The notes beneath the pieces were generated by a model. The model saw nothing but the letters and a program-made list of their open reading frames with translations. It did no database searches and was not told the DNA's origin. From positions 1 through 64,000 of the forward strand of contig PKTP01000004.1 of NCBI GenBank assembly GCA_002869105.1: a DNA stretch of 64,000 bases, given 5' to 3'. The translations under genes were made by a program, and so were the position numbers. Positions 25,685-35,873 of this stretch are shown here, one piece after another; within the stretch, counting starts at the first letter, position 1; every line of letters begins with the position of its first letter. Source of the stretch: Alphaproteobacteria bacterium (GTDB lineage: Bacteria; Pseudomonadota; Alphaproteobacteria; UBA7879).

Positions 25685-27040
25685 ATGAGAATCGTTGTTT
25701 ATGGTTTGACGCATGCCGGTATAACCATTGCTACTTTCTTTTCGGAAGCGGGTCAGGATGTGATCGTGATTGACGAAAACGAAGAGGCGATTGCTGAGCT
25801 GAATGCCAAAATTGATGCCCACTGTGTGTGCAGTAATGCGGCCTCTATTTCTGAGTTACAAAAGCTTAACTTATCCAATATCGATCTGTTTGTTGCCTCT
25901 TCAAATAAAGATGAAAATAATTTGCTGGCCGCCCATTTCGCAAAATCTATTTTTCAAGCACGTTTTAGTGTTTGTTATCTGATGCAGACTGTTTTTGCGC
26001 CGCGTCATCGCCAAAAAACGTTACAGCAAAGCCAATTGGCCATTGATAAAATCATCTCCCCAGAAAAAGCCATTGCTCAGCATATTGTTAACAATATTGC
26101 GCATGATGCGTTTATTAACGTATATCCTATTCCTGATCTTAGCCTTTATTTCTGCGTTTATGAATTTGAGCCAGAAAACCCTTTTATTGGCGACGCTTTG
26201 AAAGAATGGCTGGACCACCAAGATCTTAAGATAACGCCGTTGATTTTAAAAACATCTCATGCCTATGACGTGGCGCATCCCAAAGACCAAATTAGAGCAG
26301 GCCACGTTTTATTCTTTTGCTGTGATAACCAGGGTATTGAAGCCTTTAACCGACAAAACATGACTGATGCTGAATCGATCTCAAATTATGTCGTTTTAGG
26401 TGGTGGGCGGTTTGGCGCAGAGCTTGCTAGACGTCTTGAAAAACAGGAAAGTGTTAAGAATTTAAAGGTTATTGAGAAAGACTTAGAAAAGGCAAAAACT
26501 CTTAGTCAAACCCTGGAACAAGCCATTGTTTTGAATGGAGATGCTTTGGACCCCTCTCTTTTAGAGGAGGCTGGCGTTGATAAAAATACCCTAGTCTTAT
26601 GCCTGATGGATCATGATGAAAATAATATTTTATCAGCCTTGCTTGTGCGAAAAATGCAGGCTAATACGATGGTTTTAATCCACACACCTTCCTATTTTGA
26701 TGTTTTATCAAGCTTAGGATTGACTAGTTTGGTGCGGACCAGAGAGATTATTGTTTCTGAGATGTTGAGTTTTATTCCCTTTAAAGCCGTTAAAATTTTA
26801 AGAGTTTTTGGTGCATATAACTGGTTGCTATGCCGGATCCATATTCATGCCGATAGCTCCTTTTTGAGCCAGAATTATGAAAAAATTGAGCGAAAAGGCC
26901 ATATTAAAATTGCTGGTGTTATTCGTGATGAGATATGGATGCCTGCCGTAACACTCGAAGATAAAATGCTGCGAGAAAAGGATAAGGTTATATTCATTGC
27001 CCATAAATCCATGATAAGAGAGCTAGATAGGATTTTTTAA
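25685..27040 (+). CDS. trkA: Trk potassium uptake regulatory subunit TrkA
   Basis: Peripheral membrane NAD-binding subunit that gates the Trk/Ktr potassium channel. It has two RCK units. The first Rossmann fold begins IVVYGLTHAGITIA, where the usual GxGxxG is degenerate; the second begins YVVLGGGRFGAELARRL (about 236-252) and is intact. Each is followed by a TrkA-C region. 451 residues (E. coli TrkA 458). Position after ntrX and before the aminotransferase is the alphaproteobacterial order. The membrane partner TrkH is not in the window. Confidence 0.93.
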   Translation: MRIVVYGLTHAGITIATFFSEAGQDVIVIDENEEAIAELNAKIDAHCVCSNAASISELQKLNLSNIDLFVASSNKDENNLLAAHFAKSIFQARFSVCYLMQTVFAPRHRQKTLQQSQLAIDKIISPEKAIAQHIVNNIAHDAFINVYPIPDLSLYFCVYEFEPENPFIGDALKEWLDHQDLKITPLILKTSHAYDVAHPKDQIRAGHVLFFCCDNQGIEAFNRQNMTDAESISNYVVLGGGRFGAELARRLEKQESVKNLKVIEKDLEKAKTLSQTLEQAIVLNGDALDPSLLEEAGVDKNTLVLCLMDHDENNILSALLVRKMQANTMVLIHTPSYFDVLSSLGLTSLVRTREIIVSEMLSFIPFKAVKILRVFGAYNWLLCRIHIHADSSFLSQNYEKIERKGHIKIAGVIRDEIWMPAVTLEDKMLREKDKVIFIAHKSMIRELDRIF

Positions 27041-27046
27041 AAAAAC

Positions 27047-27886
27047 ATGAAGCTTGTATACATTAACGGACGTTATTCTCGGCACGATGCTGCAGAAATT
27101 TCAATCAATGACCGCGCTGTTGTTTTTGGGGATGCTTTGTATGAATCAATTGCAGTTCATGAAGGCTGTTTGTTTGATTATCAAAGACATCTTGATCGCT
27201 TGTACGCGGGTATGACCTCTTTGAAAATGCAACCTTATATGGCCCAATCATCTGTTAAAGTTCCAGTGGCAAATCTGCTACAAAAAGAGGGAATTAAACA
27301 GGGCTTGCTCTATATCCAAGTATCGCGCGGGGTTTATCCACGCGCTCACGCAATTCCAAAGCATGGCAAGGGATCGCTGTTTATGTATTTTAAAAAGATG
27401 CCAACTTTTGTTGAAAATAGAGAGATCGGCGTGTGGCTTGCCTCTGATCCGCGATCTGCCTATTGCCAACATAAAGCAACGGCGTTACTTCCCAACATTT
27501 TGTCCAAACAAGATGTCATCGATAAGGGGGGGGATGAAGTTGTTTTTATTCGTGACGATCGTATCATTGAAGCTGCGTCTGCCAATGTATTTTTGGTTAA
27601 GGCGGGAACGCTTTATACCTGTCCTGAAAATCAAGCTATCGTTCCGGGAGTGACGCGAGAACGGCTCTTGAATAGGGCAAGGCATCTTGGCATGGACGTT
27701 GTGCTGCAGGCTCCTAAAATGGATTGGATTGAGCAAGCTGATGAGATGTTTACATCGCATGCTTCTAATGCCATTAGCCATATCACCCATGTGAATGGTC
27801 AAAAAATTCCTACTAAAAGAGCGGTTTCTGAAAAGTTGTTTGGGGACTATTTCAGAACATGTCCACGACATTGTCTTATAAGATAA
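27047..27886 (+). CDS. dat: Class IV PLP aminotransferase, probable D-amino-acid transaminase
   Basis: A fold-type IV PLP enzyme (279 residues). INDRAVVFGDALYESIAV is the conserved N-terminal segment. The PLP lysine lies in HKATALLPNILSKQ (about 144-157), and IEAASANVFLV plus PGVTRERLL bind the cofactor phosphate. Among family members (D-alanine transaminase, BCAT, ADC lyase) the segment pattern and position after trkA favour D-amino-acid transaminase, which interconverts D-Ala and D-Glu for peptidoglycan. In many alphaproteobacteria hfq comes next; here it does not. Confidence 0.82.
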   Translation: MKLVYINGRYSRHDAAEISINDRAVVFGDALYESIAVHEGCLFDYQRHLDRLYAGMTSLKMQPYMAQSSVKVPVANLLQKEGIKQGLLYIQVSRGVYPRAHAIPKHGKGSLFMYFKKMPTFVENREIGVWLASDPRSAYCQHKATALLPNILSKQDVIDKGGDEVVFIRDDRIIEAASANVFLVKAGTLYTCPENQAIVPGVTRERLLNRARHLGMDVVLQAPKMDWIEQADEMFTSHASNAISHITHVNGQKIPTKRAVSEKLFGDYFRTCPRHCLIR

Positions 27887-27962
27887 GGAGGTGCTTTTTC
27901 ATAGATTGCTATGAATTGAGCTACAGTCATGATAATTTATCTCAGATAGTATGGAGTTTTTA

Positions 27963-28352
27963 ATGAACAATAAACAGCGGCCTCTATCGCCCCATCTACA
28001 AATTTATAAACCACAATTAACATCATCTTTGTCTATCTTTCACAGATTTTCAGCCTTGATTATGTTGGGAGGTGTCTTTGCTTTAATCGGTTTTTTCTAC
28101 AGCATTGTTATGAAGAGTGAACTGTATGCCTGTTTCAGTTCGGCCATAGCCATGCTTTGGGGCAAGGCTTTGCTAAGGGTTTTTATTTTATTTTTCTGGT
28201 TTTTTGTTGGGACCAGTCTGCGATATCTGGTTTGGGATACAGGACGAGGGTTTGAATTGAAAAATGTGTATGCCTCGGGTTTTTTTGTTTTGGTAATGTC
28301 TGTGGTTTTAACAGCATTCAGTGTTTTAGCGCTATGGGGAAGGTTGGCATGA
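27963..28352 (+). CDS. sdhC: Succinate dehydrogenase cytochrome b556 subunit
   Basis: Membrane anchor of complex II. The family signature RPLSPHLQIYKPQLTSSLS opens the protein, and IFHRFSAL holds the axial heme b histidine. Three membrane helices follow. I chose the ATG at 27963, which has GGAG six bases upstream; an ATG at 27951 is also in frame. The stop overlaps the sdhD ATG (ATGA). 129 residues. Confidence 0.93.
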   Translation: MNNKQRPLSPHLQIYKPQLTSSLSIFHRFSALIMLGGVFALIGFFYSIVMKSELYACFSSAIAMLWGKALLRVFILFFWFFVGTSLRYLVWDTGRGFELKNVYASGFFVLVMSVVLTAFSVLALWGRLA

Positions 28353-28738
28353 TGTCTGATCATTGTAAGACGGGTGTTCAGAACCCAGGGGGAAGCGTCC
28401 AAAAAAGAGGGGCCAGCACATGGATTGCCCACAGAGTTTCGCTTGTCTTATTTCTTGGGTTGAGTCTTTGGTTTTTGAGTGTGACTGTTTCTGACTTAAC
28501 ATCTATGGATCGAGAGACTTTGAGAGCATGGTTTGGTGTGCCCAAAAATGCTTTTCTTTTTACGATGTTAATATGTATAGGCCTTTACCATTTTTGGTTA
28601 GAACTTAAGGAGATCGTTGAGGATTACATTCATTGTCAGCACCTCAAGAGGGGGAGTTTGATTGCAGTTCGGATGATGCTTTGCGGTGCAGGAATAGTCT
28701 TCATCTATACGTATGTTCATTTGTTCATAAACCCTTAG
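28349..28738 (+). CDS. sdhD: Succinate dehydrogenase membrane anchor subunit
   Basis: Second membrane anchor of complex [15 protein letters not shown] gives the typical N-terminal region with a candidate heme/quinone-site His, and three hydrophobic helices follow; [15 protein letters not shown] matches the conserved segment after helix 2. 129 residues. The ATG at 28349 overlaps the sdhC stop. It precedes sdhA by a few bases. Confidence 0.9.
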   Translation: MMSDHCKTGVQNPGGSVQKRGASTWIAHRVSLVLFLGLSLWFLSVTVSDLTSMDRETLRAWFGVPKNAFLFTMLICIGLYHFWLELKEIVEDYIHCQHLKRGSLIAVRMMLCGAGIVFIYTYVHLFINP

Positions 28739-28742
28739 AGGC

Positions 28743-30542
28743 ATGATGGAAGCATCCAAAAGCTATCAAATTGAAACCCATGTACATGATGTTGTGGTTG
28801 TGGGGGCAGGAGGCGCAGGTCTTCGAGCGACGTTAGGCATGAGCGACGCTGGGTTTTCAACTGCTTGCGTCACCAAGGTTTTTCCAACACGCAGTCATAC
28901 TGTTTCTGCGCAAGGGGGGATCAGTGCGGCCCTTGGCAATATGAGCCATGATGATTGGCGGTTCCATTTTTACGATACGGTCAAAGGGTCTGATTGGTTG
29001 GGTGATCAAGATGCCATCGAATATATGTGTAAGAATGCCGCGCAAGCTGTGATTGAATTAGAGCACATGGGCGTTCCGTTTTCTCGAACCGAAAATGGAA
29101 AAATATATCAACGTTATTTTGGCGGTCATACGGTGGATTATGGCGGTCAGCCAGCACAACGGGCGTGTGCAGCAGCTGATAGAACAGGTCATGCGATTTT
29201 ACATACGTTATATCAACAATGCCTCAAGCGCCGTGCAGAATTCTTTGTTGAATACTTTGCCCTTGACTTGATTATGGATGATAACGGTGTTTGTAAAGGG
29301 GTGGTCACCTGGAATTTAGAGGATGGAAAAATCCATGTATTTCAGGCTCAGTTGGTTGTGCTTGCAACAGGGGGGTATGGCCGCGCCTATTATTCTTGTA
29401 CGGGTGCGCATACCTGCACAGGGGACGGCAATGCAATGGTGCTTCGAGCTGGATTACCACTACAAGATATGGAATTTGTTCAGTTTCATCCTACAGGGAT
29501 ATATGGTGCTGGCTGTTTGATTTCTGAAGGTGCGCGGGGTGAGGGCGGATATCTAACTAATGCGCATGGTGAGCGCTTTATGGAGAGGTATGCGCCCCAC
29601 ACAAAAGATCTTGCTTCTCGAGATGTCGTGAGCCGAGCAATTACTATTGAAATTCAGGAAGGGCGAGGCGTTGGCCCTGAGAAAGATCATGTCCATTTAC
29701 ATCTTAAGCATTTGGATCCTGATCTGCTGGCTGAGAGATTGCCCGGGATTTCAGAAACAGCCAAAATGTTTGGGGGGGTGGATGTGACGAATGCCCCTAT
29801 TCCGGTGCTTCCAACAGTCCATTATAATATGGGGGGCATCCCCACAAATTATCATGGGGAGGTTTTAAGGCCGACAGCCTCCAATCCAGATGCAACAGTT
29901 TCAGGATTAATGGCTATTGGAGAAACAGCTTGTGCTTCTGTTCATGGGGCGAATCGATTGGGGACAAATTCATTGGTAGATCTGGTGGTTTTTGGTCGGG
30001 CAGCAGCGCTGCGTGCCAAAGAAATTTTAAAACCGGGTTCACCTCAAGAAAAACTCAATTCTGCGTGGATCCAAAAAGGGGTGGATCGTATTGATCAACT
30101 CAGAACAAAGCACGGCAAGAAGAATGTTGCTGAGGTGCGCCTTAAAATGCAAAAGATTATGCAGAAATATTGTGCTGTCTTTAGAACCGCGGATACTTTG
30201 CAGCAAGGCATCAATGAAATGAAAGTTGTGATTGCTGATCTAAAAGACCTCAAGCTTCATGACCAATCTATGTTTTGGAATACCGACTTGGTTGAGGCGC
30301 TTGAATTGGAGAATTTAGCCCAACAAGCGATGGTGACAATTGCGAGTGCTTTTGCCCGAACGGAGAGTCGAGGGGCGCATTCTCGGGATGATTATCCTGA
30401 GCGAGATGACACTGACTGGCTTAAACATACCCTTGGATCTTTTGAGAGGGATGAAGAGGTGGCATTAGCCTATCGACCGGTTCATATGACTCCCTTAACC
30501 GATGATGTGGAATCTGTGAAGCTAGCCAAACGGGTTTACTAG
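28743..30542 (+). CDS. sdhA: Succinate dehydrogenase flavoprotein subunit
   Basis: Catalytic FAD subunit oxidising succinate to fumarate in the TCA cycle. The dinucleotide fold is [16 protein letters not shown] (about 18-33). The FAD-linking His is in [15 protein letters not shown] (about 51-65), and the active-site region [21 protein letters not shown] is present, as is [34 protein letters not shown] near the end (first part of each motif quoted here for recognition). 599 residues (E. coli 588). Two adjacent ATGs (28743, 28746) follow AGAGG. Confidence 0.97.
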   Translation: MMEASKSYQIETHVHDVVVVGAGGAGLRATLGMSDAGFSTACVTKVFPTRSHTVSAQGGISAALGNMSHDDWRFHFYDTVKGSDWLGDQDAIEYMCKNAAQAVIELEHMGVPFSRTENGKIYQRYFGGHTVDYGGQPAQRACAAADRTGHAILHTLYQQCLKRRAEFFVEYFALDLIMDDNGVCKGVVTWNLEDGKIHVFQAQLVVLATGGYGRAYYSCTGAHTCTGDGNAMVLRAGLPLQDMEFVQFHPTGIYGAGCLISEGARGEGGYLTNAHGERFMERYAPHTKDLASRDVVSRAITIEIQEGRGVGPEKDHVHLHLKHLDPDLLAERLPGISETAKMFGGVDVTNAPIPVLPTVHYNMGGIPTNYHGEVLRPTASNPDATVSGLMAIGETACASVHGANRLGTNSLVDLVVFGRAAALRAKEILKPGSPQEKLNSAWIQKGVDRIDQLRTKHGKKNVAEVRLKMQKIMQKYCAVFRTADTLQQGINEMKVVIADLKDLKLHDQSMFWNTDLVEALELENLAQQAMVTIASAFARTESRGAHSRDDYPERDDTDWLKHTLGSFERDEEVALAYRPVHMTPLTDDVESVKLAKRVY

Positions 30543-30552
30543 AGAGGGAATA

Positions 30553-31338
30553 ATGGTTGCGTTTTCTTTGCCGAAAAATTCAAAAGTCATCCGGGGTAAG
30601 GTTTATCCTAAACCGGCTGATGCAAGCCATGTGAAAGAAATTACTGTTTATCGATTTGATCCAGACACGGATCAACAACCTCGGCTTGATACATTTTACA
30701 TTGATCTAGAGCGCTGTGGGCCGATGGTTCTGGATTTAATTATTTATATTAAAAATCATATCGATCCAAAATTGACGTTTCGCCGGTCTTGTCGAGAAGG
30801 GGTCTGTGGTAGTTGTTCAATGAATGTGAATGGCGTTAATACGCTTGCTTGTATTAAGCCTATTGAAGACATCCCGGGAGATATTAAAATTTTCCCCTTG
30901 CCACATATGCCGATTTTGAAAGATCTCGTGCCAGATTTATCGATGATGTATGCCCAATATACATCTATTGAACCTTGGATTCAGGCACCTGACCCAAAGT
31001 CGGAAAAGAGTGAGCGAAAACAAACACCTGAAGAACGACAAAAGCTAGATGGTTTGTGGGAGTGCGTGCTTTGTTTTTGCTGCACCACCAGTTGCCCCAG
31101 TTATTGGTGGAATGGAGATCGTTATCTTGGGCCGGCAGTTCTATTGCAAGCCCAGAGATGGATTGAAGATTCCAGAGATGCAGCAACAGAAAAGCGCTTA
31201 GATACCCTTGATGATAATGACAAATTATATCGGTGTCATACCATTATGAACTGTACCAATGCCTGTCCTAAGCATTTAAATCCCGGTAAGGCCATTGCAG
31301 AAATTAAAAAGAAACATGCAAGCCGCTTGTTGAAATGA
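30553..31338 (+). CDS. sdhB: Succinate dehydrogenase iron-sulfur subunit
   Basis: Carries electrons from FAD to quinone through three Fe-S centres. The 2Fe-2S ligands are in CREGVCGSC (about 80-88) plus a later Cys (LACIKP). The 4Fe-4S and 3Fe-4S ligands are in [17 protein letters not shown] and [17 protein letters not shown]. 261 residues (E. coli 238). GAGGGA precedes the ATG. The four subunits sdhCDAB form one operon. Confidence 0.97.
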   Translation: MVAFSLPKNSKVIRGKVYPKPADASHVKEITVYRFDPDTDQQPRLDTFYIDLERCGPMVLDLIIYIKNHIDPKLTFRRSCREGVCGSCSMNVNGVNTLACIKPIEDIPGDIKIFPLPHMPILKDLVPDLSMMYAQYTSIEPWIQAPDPKSEKSERKQTPEERQKLDGLWECVLCFCCTTSCPSYWWNGDRYLGPAVLLQAQRWIEDSRDAATEKRLDTLDDNDKLYRCHTIMNCTNACPKHLNPGKAIAEIKKKHASRLLK

Positions 31339-31389
31339 GACTGTGTTTTACTAAACCAATAGCCTTGGTCTTTCCTTTAAAGTATAGTA

Positions 31390-32085
31390 ATGGCTATGAA
31401 TTTTGAAGATTATCATATCCTTGTTGTTGACGATGACCAACGGTTGAGAGACTTGCTGGCGAGATATTTGTCTGAAAATGGATATCTTGTGACCGCGGTT
31501 GCGTCTGCAGAAGAAGCAGATGAGCATTTGAGTATGGTCTCTTTTGACTTGATGATTTTGGATGTTATGATGCCGGGTGAGTCTGGACTTGAGTATGCGA
31601 AACGCTTGATTCAAAGCGGTAGTACTTTGCCTATTCTTTTTCTAACAGCGATGAGTGATACGGAAGATCGTATCCGCGGGCTGGAGATTGGTGTAGATGA
31701 ATACTTGCCAAAGCCCTTTGAACCCAAAGAGCTTTTGTTGCGGATGCGAGCGATTTTAAGGCGACAAAAAACCATCCCTGTTGATAAAAAAAACCAAAAT
31801 TTTTACATCGGAAAGTGGCTCTTTAATATCCAAAAAAATACGCTGAAAGATAATGAAAAAACGGTGTCTTTGACATCATCTGAAGCAGAGATTTTAAAGT
31901 TTTTGTTGGGCCGAACGGGAGATGTTGTAAGTCGAGATCAGGTCTTGAAACATGTTGGTGGTGCCAGTTCAACGCGTGCCATTGATATTCAAATCACCCG
32001 CCTTCGGCAAAAACTTGAAGATGATGCCCGTCAACCAAAGCATATTCAAACCATTCGCAATCAGGGATATATTCTATGGGTTTAA
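31390..32085 (+). CDS. OmpR-family response regulator
   Basis: Receiver domain with the acidic pair in ILVVDDDQRL, phospho-acceptor Asp in LMILDVMMPGESG (about 55) and Lys in YLPKPFEPKELLLRMRAILRR (start of the linker). A winged-helix DNA-binding domain follows (TSSEAEILKFLLG..., ending RGQ-type QTIRNQGYILWV). 231 residues. An ATG at 31396 is also possible and would fit a leaderless mRNA from the TATAGT at 31383. The stop overlaps the kinase gene by ten bases, so the two form a pair. Confidence 0.93.
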   Translation: MAMNFEDYHILVVDDDQRLRDLLARYLSENGYLVTAVASAEEADEHLSMVSFDLMILDVMMPGESGLEYAKRLIQSGSTLPILFLTAMSDTEDRIRGLEIGVDEYLPKPFEPKELLLRMRAILRRQKTIPVDKKNQNFYIGKWLFNIQKNTLKDNEKTVSLTSSEAEILKFLLGRTGDVVSRDQVLKHVGGASSTRAIDIQITRLRQKLEDDARQPKHIQTIRNQGYILWV

Positions 32086-33404
32086 GTTGGCCCAAGCTTC
32101 CCTCTCAATTCACTTTAAAATCGTTAAAGCCACATGGGTTGATGAGTCGCTTTCTGCTGATTTTCTTTACGCCCTTGGTCTTGGTTCAGCTGGTGGCTGC
32201 TTTTGTTTTTGTGGATCGTCATTTGGACTCTGTCACAAAACTATTAGCACAAAATATCGTTGGTGCATCACGGAGTTTGATTAATTTATATGAAAAGAAA
32301 ATTTTTACCGAAGATGAGCTGAACCGCATTTCCACAAATCATTACCATTTTGCCTATAAATTTTATCCTGATCGAAGTTTGACCGAAGAAAAAAGCGCTT
32401 CAGGCTGGATTACTGGTTATTTAAAGCGTGAGCTTGAGCGGTCTATTAAATATAAATATCAAGTCTTTTCAAAAAAGACTCTGTTGTTTTTGTTGATTCA
32501 ATTGCCAGATGGGGTGATGCAGTTAGATTTTCCAAGAAAGCGTTTATTTAGTAATACCGCAGAACTTGTTTTGTATTGGGCGCTGGGAACAACCATTATT
32601 TCTATCCTGATTGCGGGGTTGTTTCTACGAAATCAGATTCGCCCCTTAATTCTTTTGGAACGAAAAACAAAACAATTTGGTAGAGGAGAGACGATTGATG
32701 ATGTGCCGGTTCATGGTGCCAAAGAAATTCGAAATCTTATTGAATCTTTTAACATTATGAAAAATCGAATTAAGAGACAGGTCATGCAAAGAACGCAGGT
32801 TTTAGCAGGGATCTCTCATGATTTGAGAACGCCCCTGACTCGATTGAAACTGGAGCTTTCGATGGCGCCCAAGAATGATTTGACGCAATCTTTAAATCAC
32901 GATGTTGAAGAGATGCAGTCGATGGTTTCAGCTTACCTTGATTTTGCCAAAGGCGATCATAGAGAAAGTTTTGAAGAAATACATCTCCGCCCCTTTCTTG
33001 AGAGGTTGATTAAAAAGTTTAAGAATGTTGACATTGATTTTAAATATTCTGACATTTTGCCTGATGTTGTTTTCAATGGTCGGCCAGATAGTTTGGAGCG
33101 TGCTTTTGAAAATTTAGTTAACAACGCATCCAGGCATGCAAGTACCGTTTCAATTTATCATGAGGAAAGCCGGGACCATGTTCATATTACCCTGGATGAT
33201 GATGGAAAAGGAATTCCTAAAGATAAAAGGCAAGAGGTTTTTCAAGCATTTTATCGTCTTGATGCTTCCCGAAATACAGAAACCGGCGGGGTGGGCCTTG
33301 GTTTGAGTATTGTGCAAGATATCATCCATTCCCATGGGGGCAGGATTGACTTGGATGAAGCACCTGGCGGCGGATTGAGAATTCAGATCAAGTTACCCAA
33401 ATGA
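32076..33404 (+). CDS. EnvZ-type sensor histidine kinase
   Basis: Partner of the preceding OmpR-type regulator. Two membrane helices (about 25-45 and 160-185) enclose a ~115-residue periplasmic region. A HAMP domain follows (RPLILLERKTKQFGRGE), then HisKA with GISHDLRTPLTRLKLE (His about 250), and HATPase_c with the N box ENLVNNASRHAS, DDDGKGIP and GVGLGLSIVQDI. 442 residues; layout and HisKA sequence match EnvZ. The signal is unknown. The gene ends about 60 bp before ftsE. Confidence 0.93.
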   Translation: MGLSWPKLPSQFTLKSLKPHGLMSRFLLIFFTPLVLVQLVAAFVFVDRHLDSVTKLLAQNIVGASRSLINLYEKKIFTEDELNRISTNHYHFAYKFYPDRSLTEEKSASGWITGYLKRELERSIKYKYQVFSKKTLLFLLIQLPDGVMQLDFPRKRLFSNTAELVLYWALGTTIISILIAGLFLRNQIRPLILLERKTKQFGRGETIDDVPVHGAKEIRNLIESFNIMKNRIKRQVMQRTQVLAGISHDLRTPLTRLKLELSMAPKNDLTQSLNHDVEEMQSMVSAYLDFAKGDHRESFEEIHLRPFLERLIKKFKNVDIDFKYSDILPDVVFNGRPDSLERAFENLVNNASRHASTVSIYHEESRDHVHITLDDDGKGIPKDKRQEVFQAFYRLDASRNTETGGVGLGLSIVQDIIHSHGGRIDLDEAPGGGLRIQIKLPK

Positions 33405-33452
33405 ATGATAGCCCTTCGGTAAAATATCATTCCCCTTTGATAATAAAGTAAT

Positions 33453-33458
33453 TATAGT
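33453..33458 (+). promoter_or_regulatory. Possible -10 element for ftsE
   Basis: TATAGT lies eight bases before the ftsE ATG (33467) with no Shine-Dalgarno between. The same TATAGTAATG string occurs before the OmpR-type gene (TATAGT 31383-31388). In alphaproteobacteria such spacing is found at leaderless mRNAs. No good -35 hexamer is visible at the standard distance. Confidence 0.25.
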
Positions 33459-33466
33459 AATGAGTT

Positions 33467-34186
33467 ATGACGAATAAAATTAATCAGCAAGTTTCTTCAC
33501 AGTCAACCGATTTAATTGAGACGCAGAAGCTGACCTTGTCTTTCGGTCAAAAAAAGCCTCTCTTTGATGAAATGAATTTGAATATTCAAGAAGGAAGCTT
33601 TCAATTCTTGATGGGACCTAGTGGTGCTGGAAAGTCTACACTGTTAAAGATGCTGTATCTTGATCAGTTGCCGGACAAAGGAACATTGCGCGCCTTTGGT
33701 ATGAATGTGAGCAATCTTTCTATGGACCAACGGGCGCTCTTAAGAAGAAAAATTGGGGTTGTTTTTCAGGATTTTCGATTAATTGAAAATTTGACTGTTT
33801 TAGAAAATGTGTCTTTGCCCCTTAAAGTACAAGGCGTTCATAACAAACAGCGTGAAGAAGAAGCGATGGAATTGCTTGAATGGGTGAGGCTTAAAGATAA
33901 ATTTCATTCCTACCCCGCTCAAATGTCTGGTGGTCAGCAACAGCGCGTGGCCATTGCCCGAGCTGTTATTGCAAGGCCAAAACTTCTCCTTGCTGATGAG
34001 CCTACGGGAAATGTTGATGATGATGTGGCGATGCGCCTGATTTATCTTTTTGAGCAGCTGCATAAGTCGGGTGCAACTATTGTTGTGGCGACGCATAATC
34101 ATGCGCTTTCAACCGCTTTCCCTTATGATGAGATGATGATTCATGAAGGTAAAATTAAAGTGCTTCAAAAAAATGAAGGTGGGTGA
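33467..34186 (+). CDS. ftsE: Cell division ATP-binding protein FtsE
   Basis: ABC ATPase that with FtsX controls septal peptidoglycan hydrolases. Walker A GPSGAGKST (about 49-57), Q-loop VVFQDFRLI, ABC signature MSGGQQQRVAIARA (about 149-162) and Walker B LLLADEPTGNVD are all intact. 239 residues (E. coli 222) with ~20 additional N-terminal residues before LIETQKLTLSFG. The end overlaps no gene but ftsX starts four bases later. Confidence 0.95.
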   Translation: MTNKINQQVSSQSTDLIETQKLTLSFGQKKPLFDEMNLNIQEGSFQFLMGPSGAGKSTLLKMLYLDQLPDKGTLRAFGMNVSNLSMDQRALLRRKIGVVFQDFRLIENLTVLENVSLPLKVQGVHNKQREEEAMELLEWVRLKDKFHSYPAQMSGGQQQRVAIARAVIARPKLLLADEPTGNVDDDVAMRLIYLFEQLHKSGATIVVATHNHALSTAFPYDEMMIHEGKIKVLQKNEGG

Positions 34187-34190
34187 ATAT

Positions 34191-35093
34191 ATGGCACATT
34201 CAAGCTTAGATTTGCCTTTATGGCAAGACCCAGCATCAAGATCGGCGCCGTGGCTTATTTCTCTTTTGATTTACGTTGCAACCATCGTTTTTTTGATTGC
34301 GCTCACCATTCATTCCCTTATTGATCGGTGGGACCGCGATACATCTCATAAGCTTACCATTGAAATCCCCCCTGCAACCCAGTCTTTTGATCATTTGGCC
34401 GCGCCCTTTACAGAGGATGTGACAGAAAAAATATCAGCCCAATTAAAAAATGTTCCAGGTATTAAAAGTTTTCGAACAGCAAATCAGGCAGAAATTATCA
34501 AAACACTTGAACCATGGTTTGGGGACGCTGAACAAATTAGAGATTTACCTTTGTCCAAGTTGATATATGTGCAACTTGAGCCAGGCCGATCTTTTGATGT
34601 CATTCAGCTTCGAAAACAACTCAATAAAATTTATCCAGAAATTAACGTTGAAGATCACTTTAATTGGAAGACGGGTATTTTTAACATGGCTTATGCGATC
34701 CAGATTATTAGTTTTCTCATCGTCGTTTTGATTTTTATAGCTGTCATTGCTATGATTTCGTACATGACACGGGCGAGTTTAATTATTCATCGTGACATTA
34801 TCGACATCCTTCATCTAATCGGGGCAAAAAATAACTACATTGCTTGGCAGTATCAAAGTCACTCTTTTAAACTTGCCTTACAAGGAACGTTCGTTGGTGT
34901 GATTTTGGTAGCGCTGACGCTCTTGGTTTTTGATAATATAATGAATCAGTTTGACTTTCCTTTGATCACTAAAGCATTATCTTCTTGGGATATTTGGGCC
35001 ATCGCCTTCATTATTCCAGCTTTAATTGTGGTTCTGATGGCTTATTCGGCTAAGATTACGGCTCTTAAAATGTTGCGTAAATACGACTTCTAA
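34191..35093 (+). CDS. ftsX: Cell division protein FtsX
   Basis: Inner-membrane partner of FtsE. One N-terminal membrane helix (about 20-42) is followed by a periplasmic domain (about 45-155), then three C-terminal helices (FLIVVLIFIAVIAMISYM, ALQGTFVGVILVALTLLV, IWAIAFIIPALIVVLMA). 300 residues. I chose the ATG at 34191, just after the ftsE stop and with GGTGGG upstream, over an ATG at 34143 that lies inside ftsE. The TAATG at the end couples it to plsC. Confidence 0.9.
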   Translation: MAHSSLDLPLWQDPASRSAPWLISLLIYVATIVFLIALTIHSLIDRWDRDTSHKLTIEIPPATQSFDHLAAPFTEDVTEKISAQLKNVPGIKSFRTANQAEIIKTLEPWFGDAEQIRDLPLSKLIYVQLEPGRSFDVIQLRKQLNKIYPEINVEDHFNWKTGIFNMAYAIQIISFLIVVLIFIAVIAMISYMTRASLIIHRDIIDILHLIGAKNNYIAWQYQSHSFKLALQGTFVGVILVALTLLVFDNIMNQFDFPLITKALSSWDIWAIAFIIPALIVVLMAYSAKITALKMLRKYDF

Positions 35094-35794
35094 TGCGCTT
35101 ATTAAGGTCAGCCCTCCAAAATATTTTCTTTTTTGTGACGATTATAGTGGTTGGGGTGTTATGTTTGCCAGGAGCATATATTAGCCGGTCTTTTGCCCGG
35201 GATCGTGTAAGATTTGCTGCCCACACTTTACTTTGGTCGCTGCGTGTTTTTTCTAGCTTAGACTATAAGGTGATTGGTGGAAGGCATATCTCTAAAAATC
35301 CAGCTCTATATGTTTCTCAACACCAATCTATGTGGGAAACGGCCGCTCTTTATTTGTTGGTGCCAAACGGTGTTTTTATTGTAAAGCAAAGCCTGATTAA
35401 TCTTCCTGTTGCTGGTGTTTACCTGAGGCGTTCAGGGTTTATTGGTGTTGATCGGAGCAATAAATCTATTTTAAGAGGGCTCATTAAGAAATGCATGGCT
35501 CAGAAAAAAGAAGGGTTTAATATCATCCTTTTTCCAGAAGGGCACCGGATACCCTATGGAGAGCAAGCCCATTTGAACCCAAGCTTTGCGATTATTGCCC
35601 AAGAAGCAGGCTTACCTGTTATTCCGATCACGCACAACTCGGGTCTTTTTTTTCCAAGACGCTCTTTTTTTAAGAAAAGGGGTGTCATAGAGATGGAGGT
35701 TCACAGGCCTTTATCAATGCAAATCCGGCCGATTGAAATGGTTGCAGAGCTTAAAACGATCTATTATGGAAAGCAAGCTGTAGGCGAAGAATAA
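35093..35794 (+). CDS. 1-acyl-glycerol-3-phosphate acyltransferase family protein
   Basis: An LPLAT/PlsC-type acyltransferase (233 residues) with an N-terminal membrane helix. The catalytic motif reads HQSMWE (about 80-85), an HX4E form in place of the usual HX4D, found in one PlsC-like subgroup. FPEGHR (about 149-154) is the glycerol-phosphate binding motif. It probably makes phosphatidate for phospholipid synthesis, feeding CdsA. The ATG shares a base with the ftsX stop (TAATG). Confidence 0.87.
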   Translation: MRLLRSALQNIFFFVTIIVVGVLCLPGAYISRSFARDRVRFAAHTLLWSLRVFSSLDYKVIGGRHISKNPALYVSQHQSMWETAALYLLVPNGVFIVKQSLINLPVAGVYLRRSGFIGVDRSNKSILRGLIKKCMAQKKEGFNIILFPEGHRIPYGEQAHLNPSFAIIAQEAGLPVIPITHNSGLFFPRRSFFKKRGVIEMEVHRPLSMQIRPIEMVAELKTIYYGKQAVGEE

Positions 35795-35873
35795 AGTGGG
35801 TTAAAGAGGTCAAACTTGACGGCATTCTACATGTCAAGTATACAGAGTGTAACGTTTATAAACGAGGAATAAA

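Noticed and set aside
27887..27962. hfq after the aminotransferase
   Set aside because: No frame fits Hfq; the gap leads directly to sdhC. I did not make this a finding because hfq may be elsewhere.
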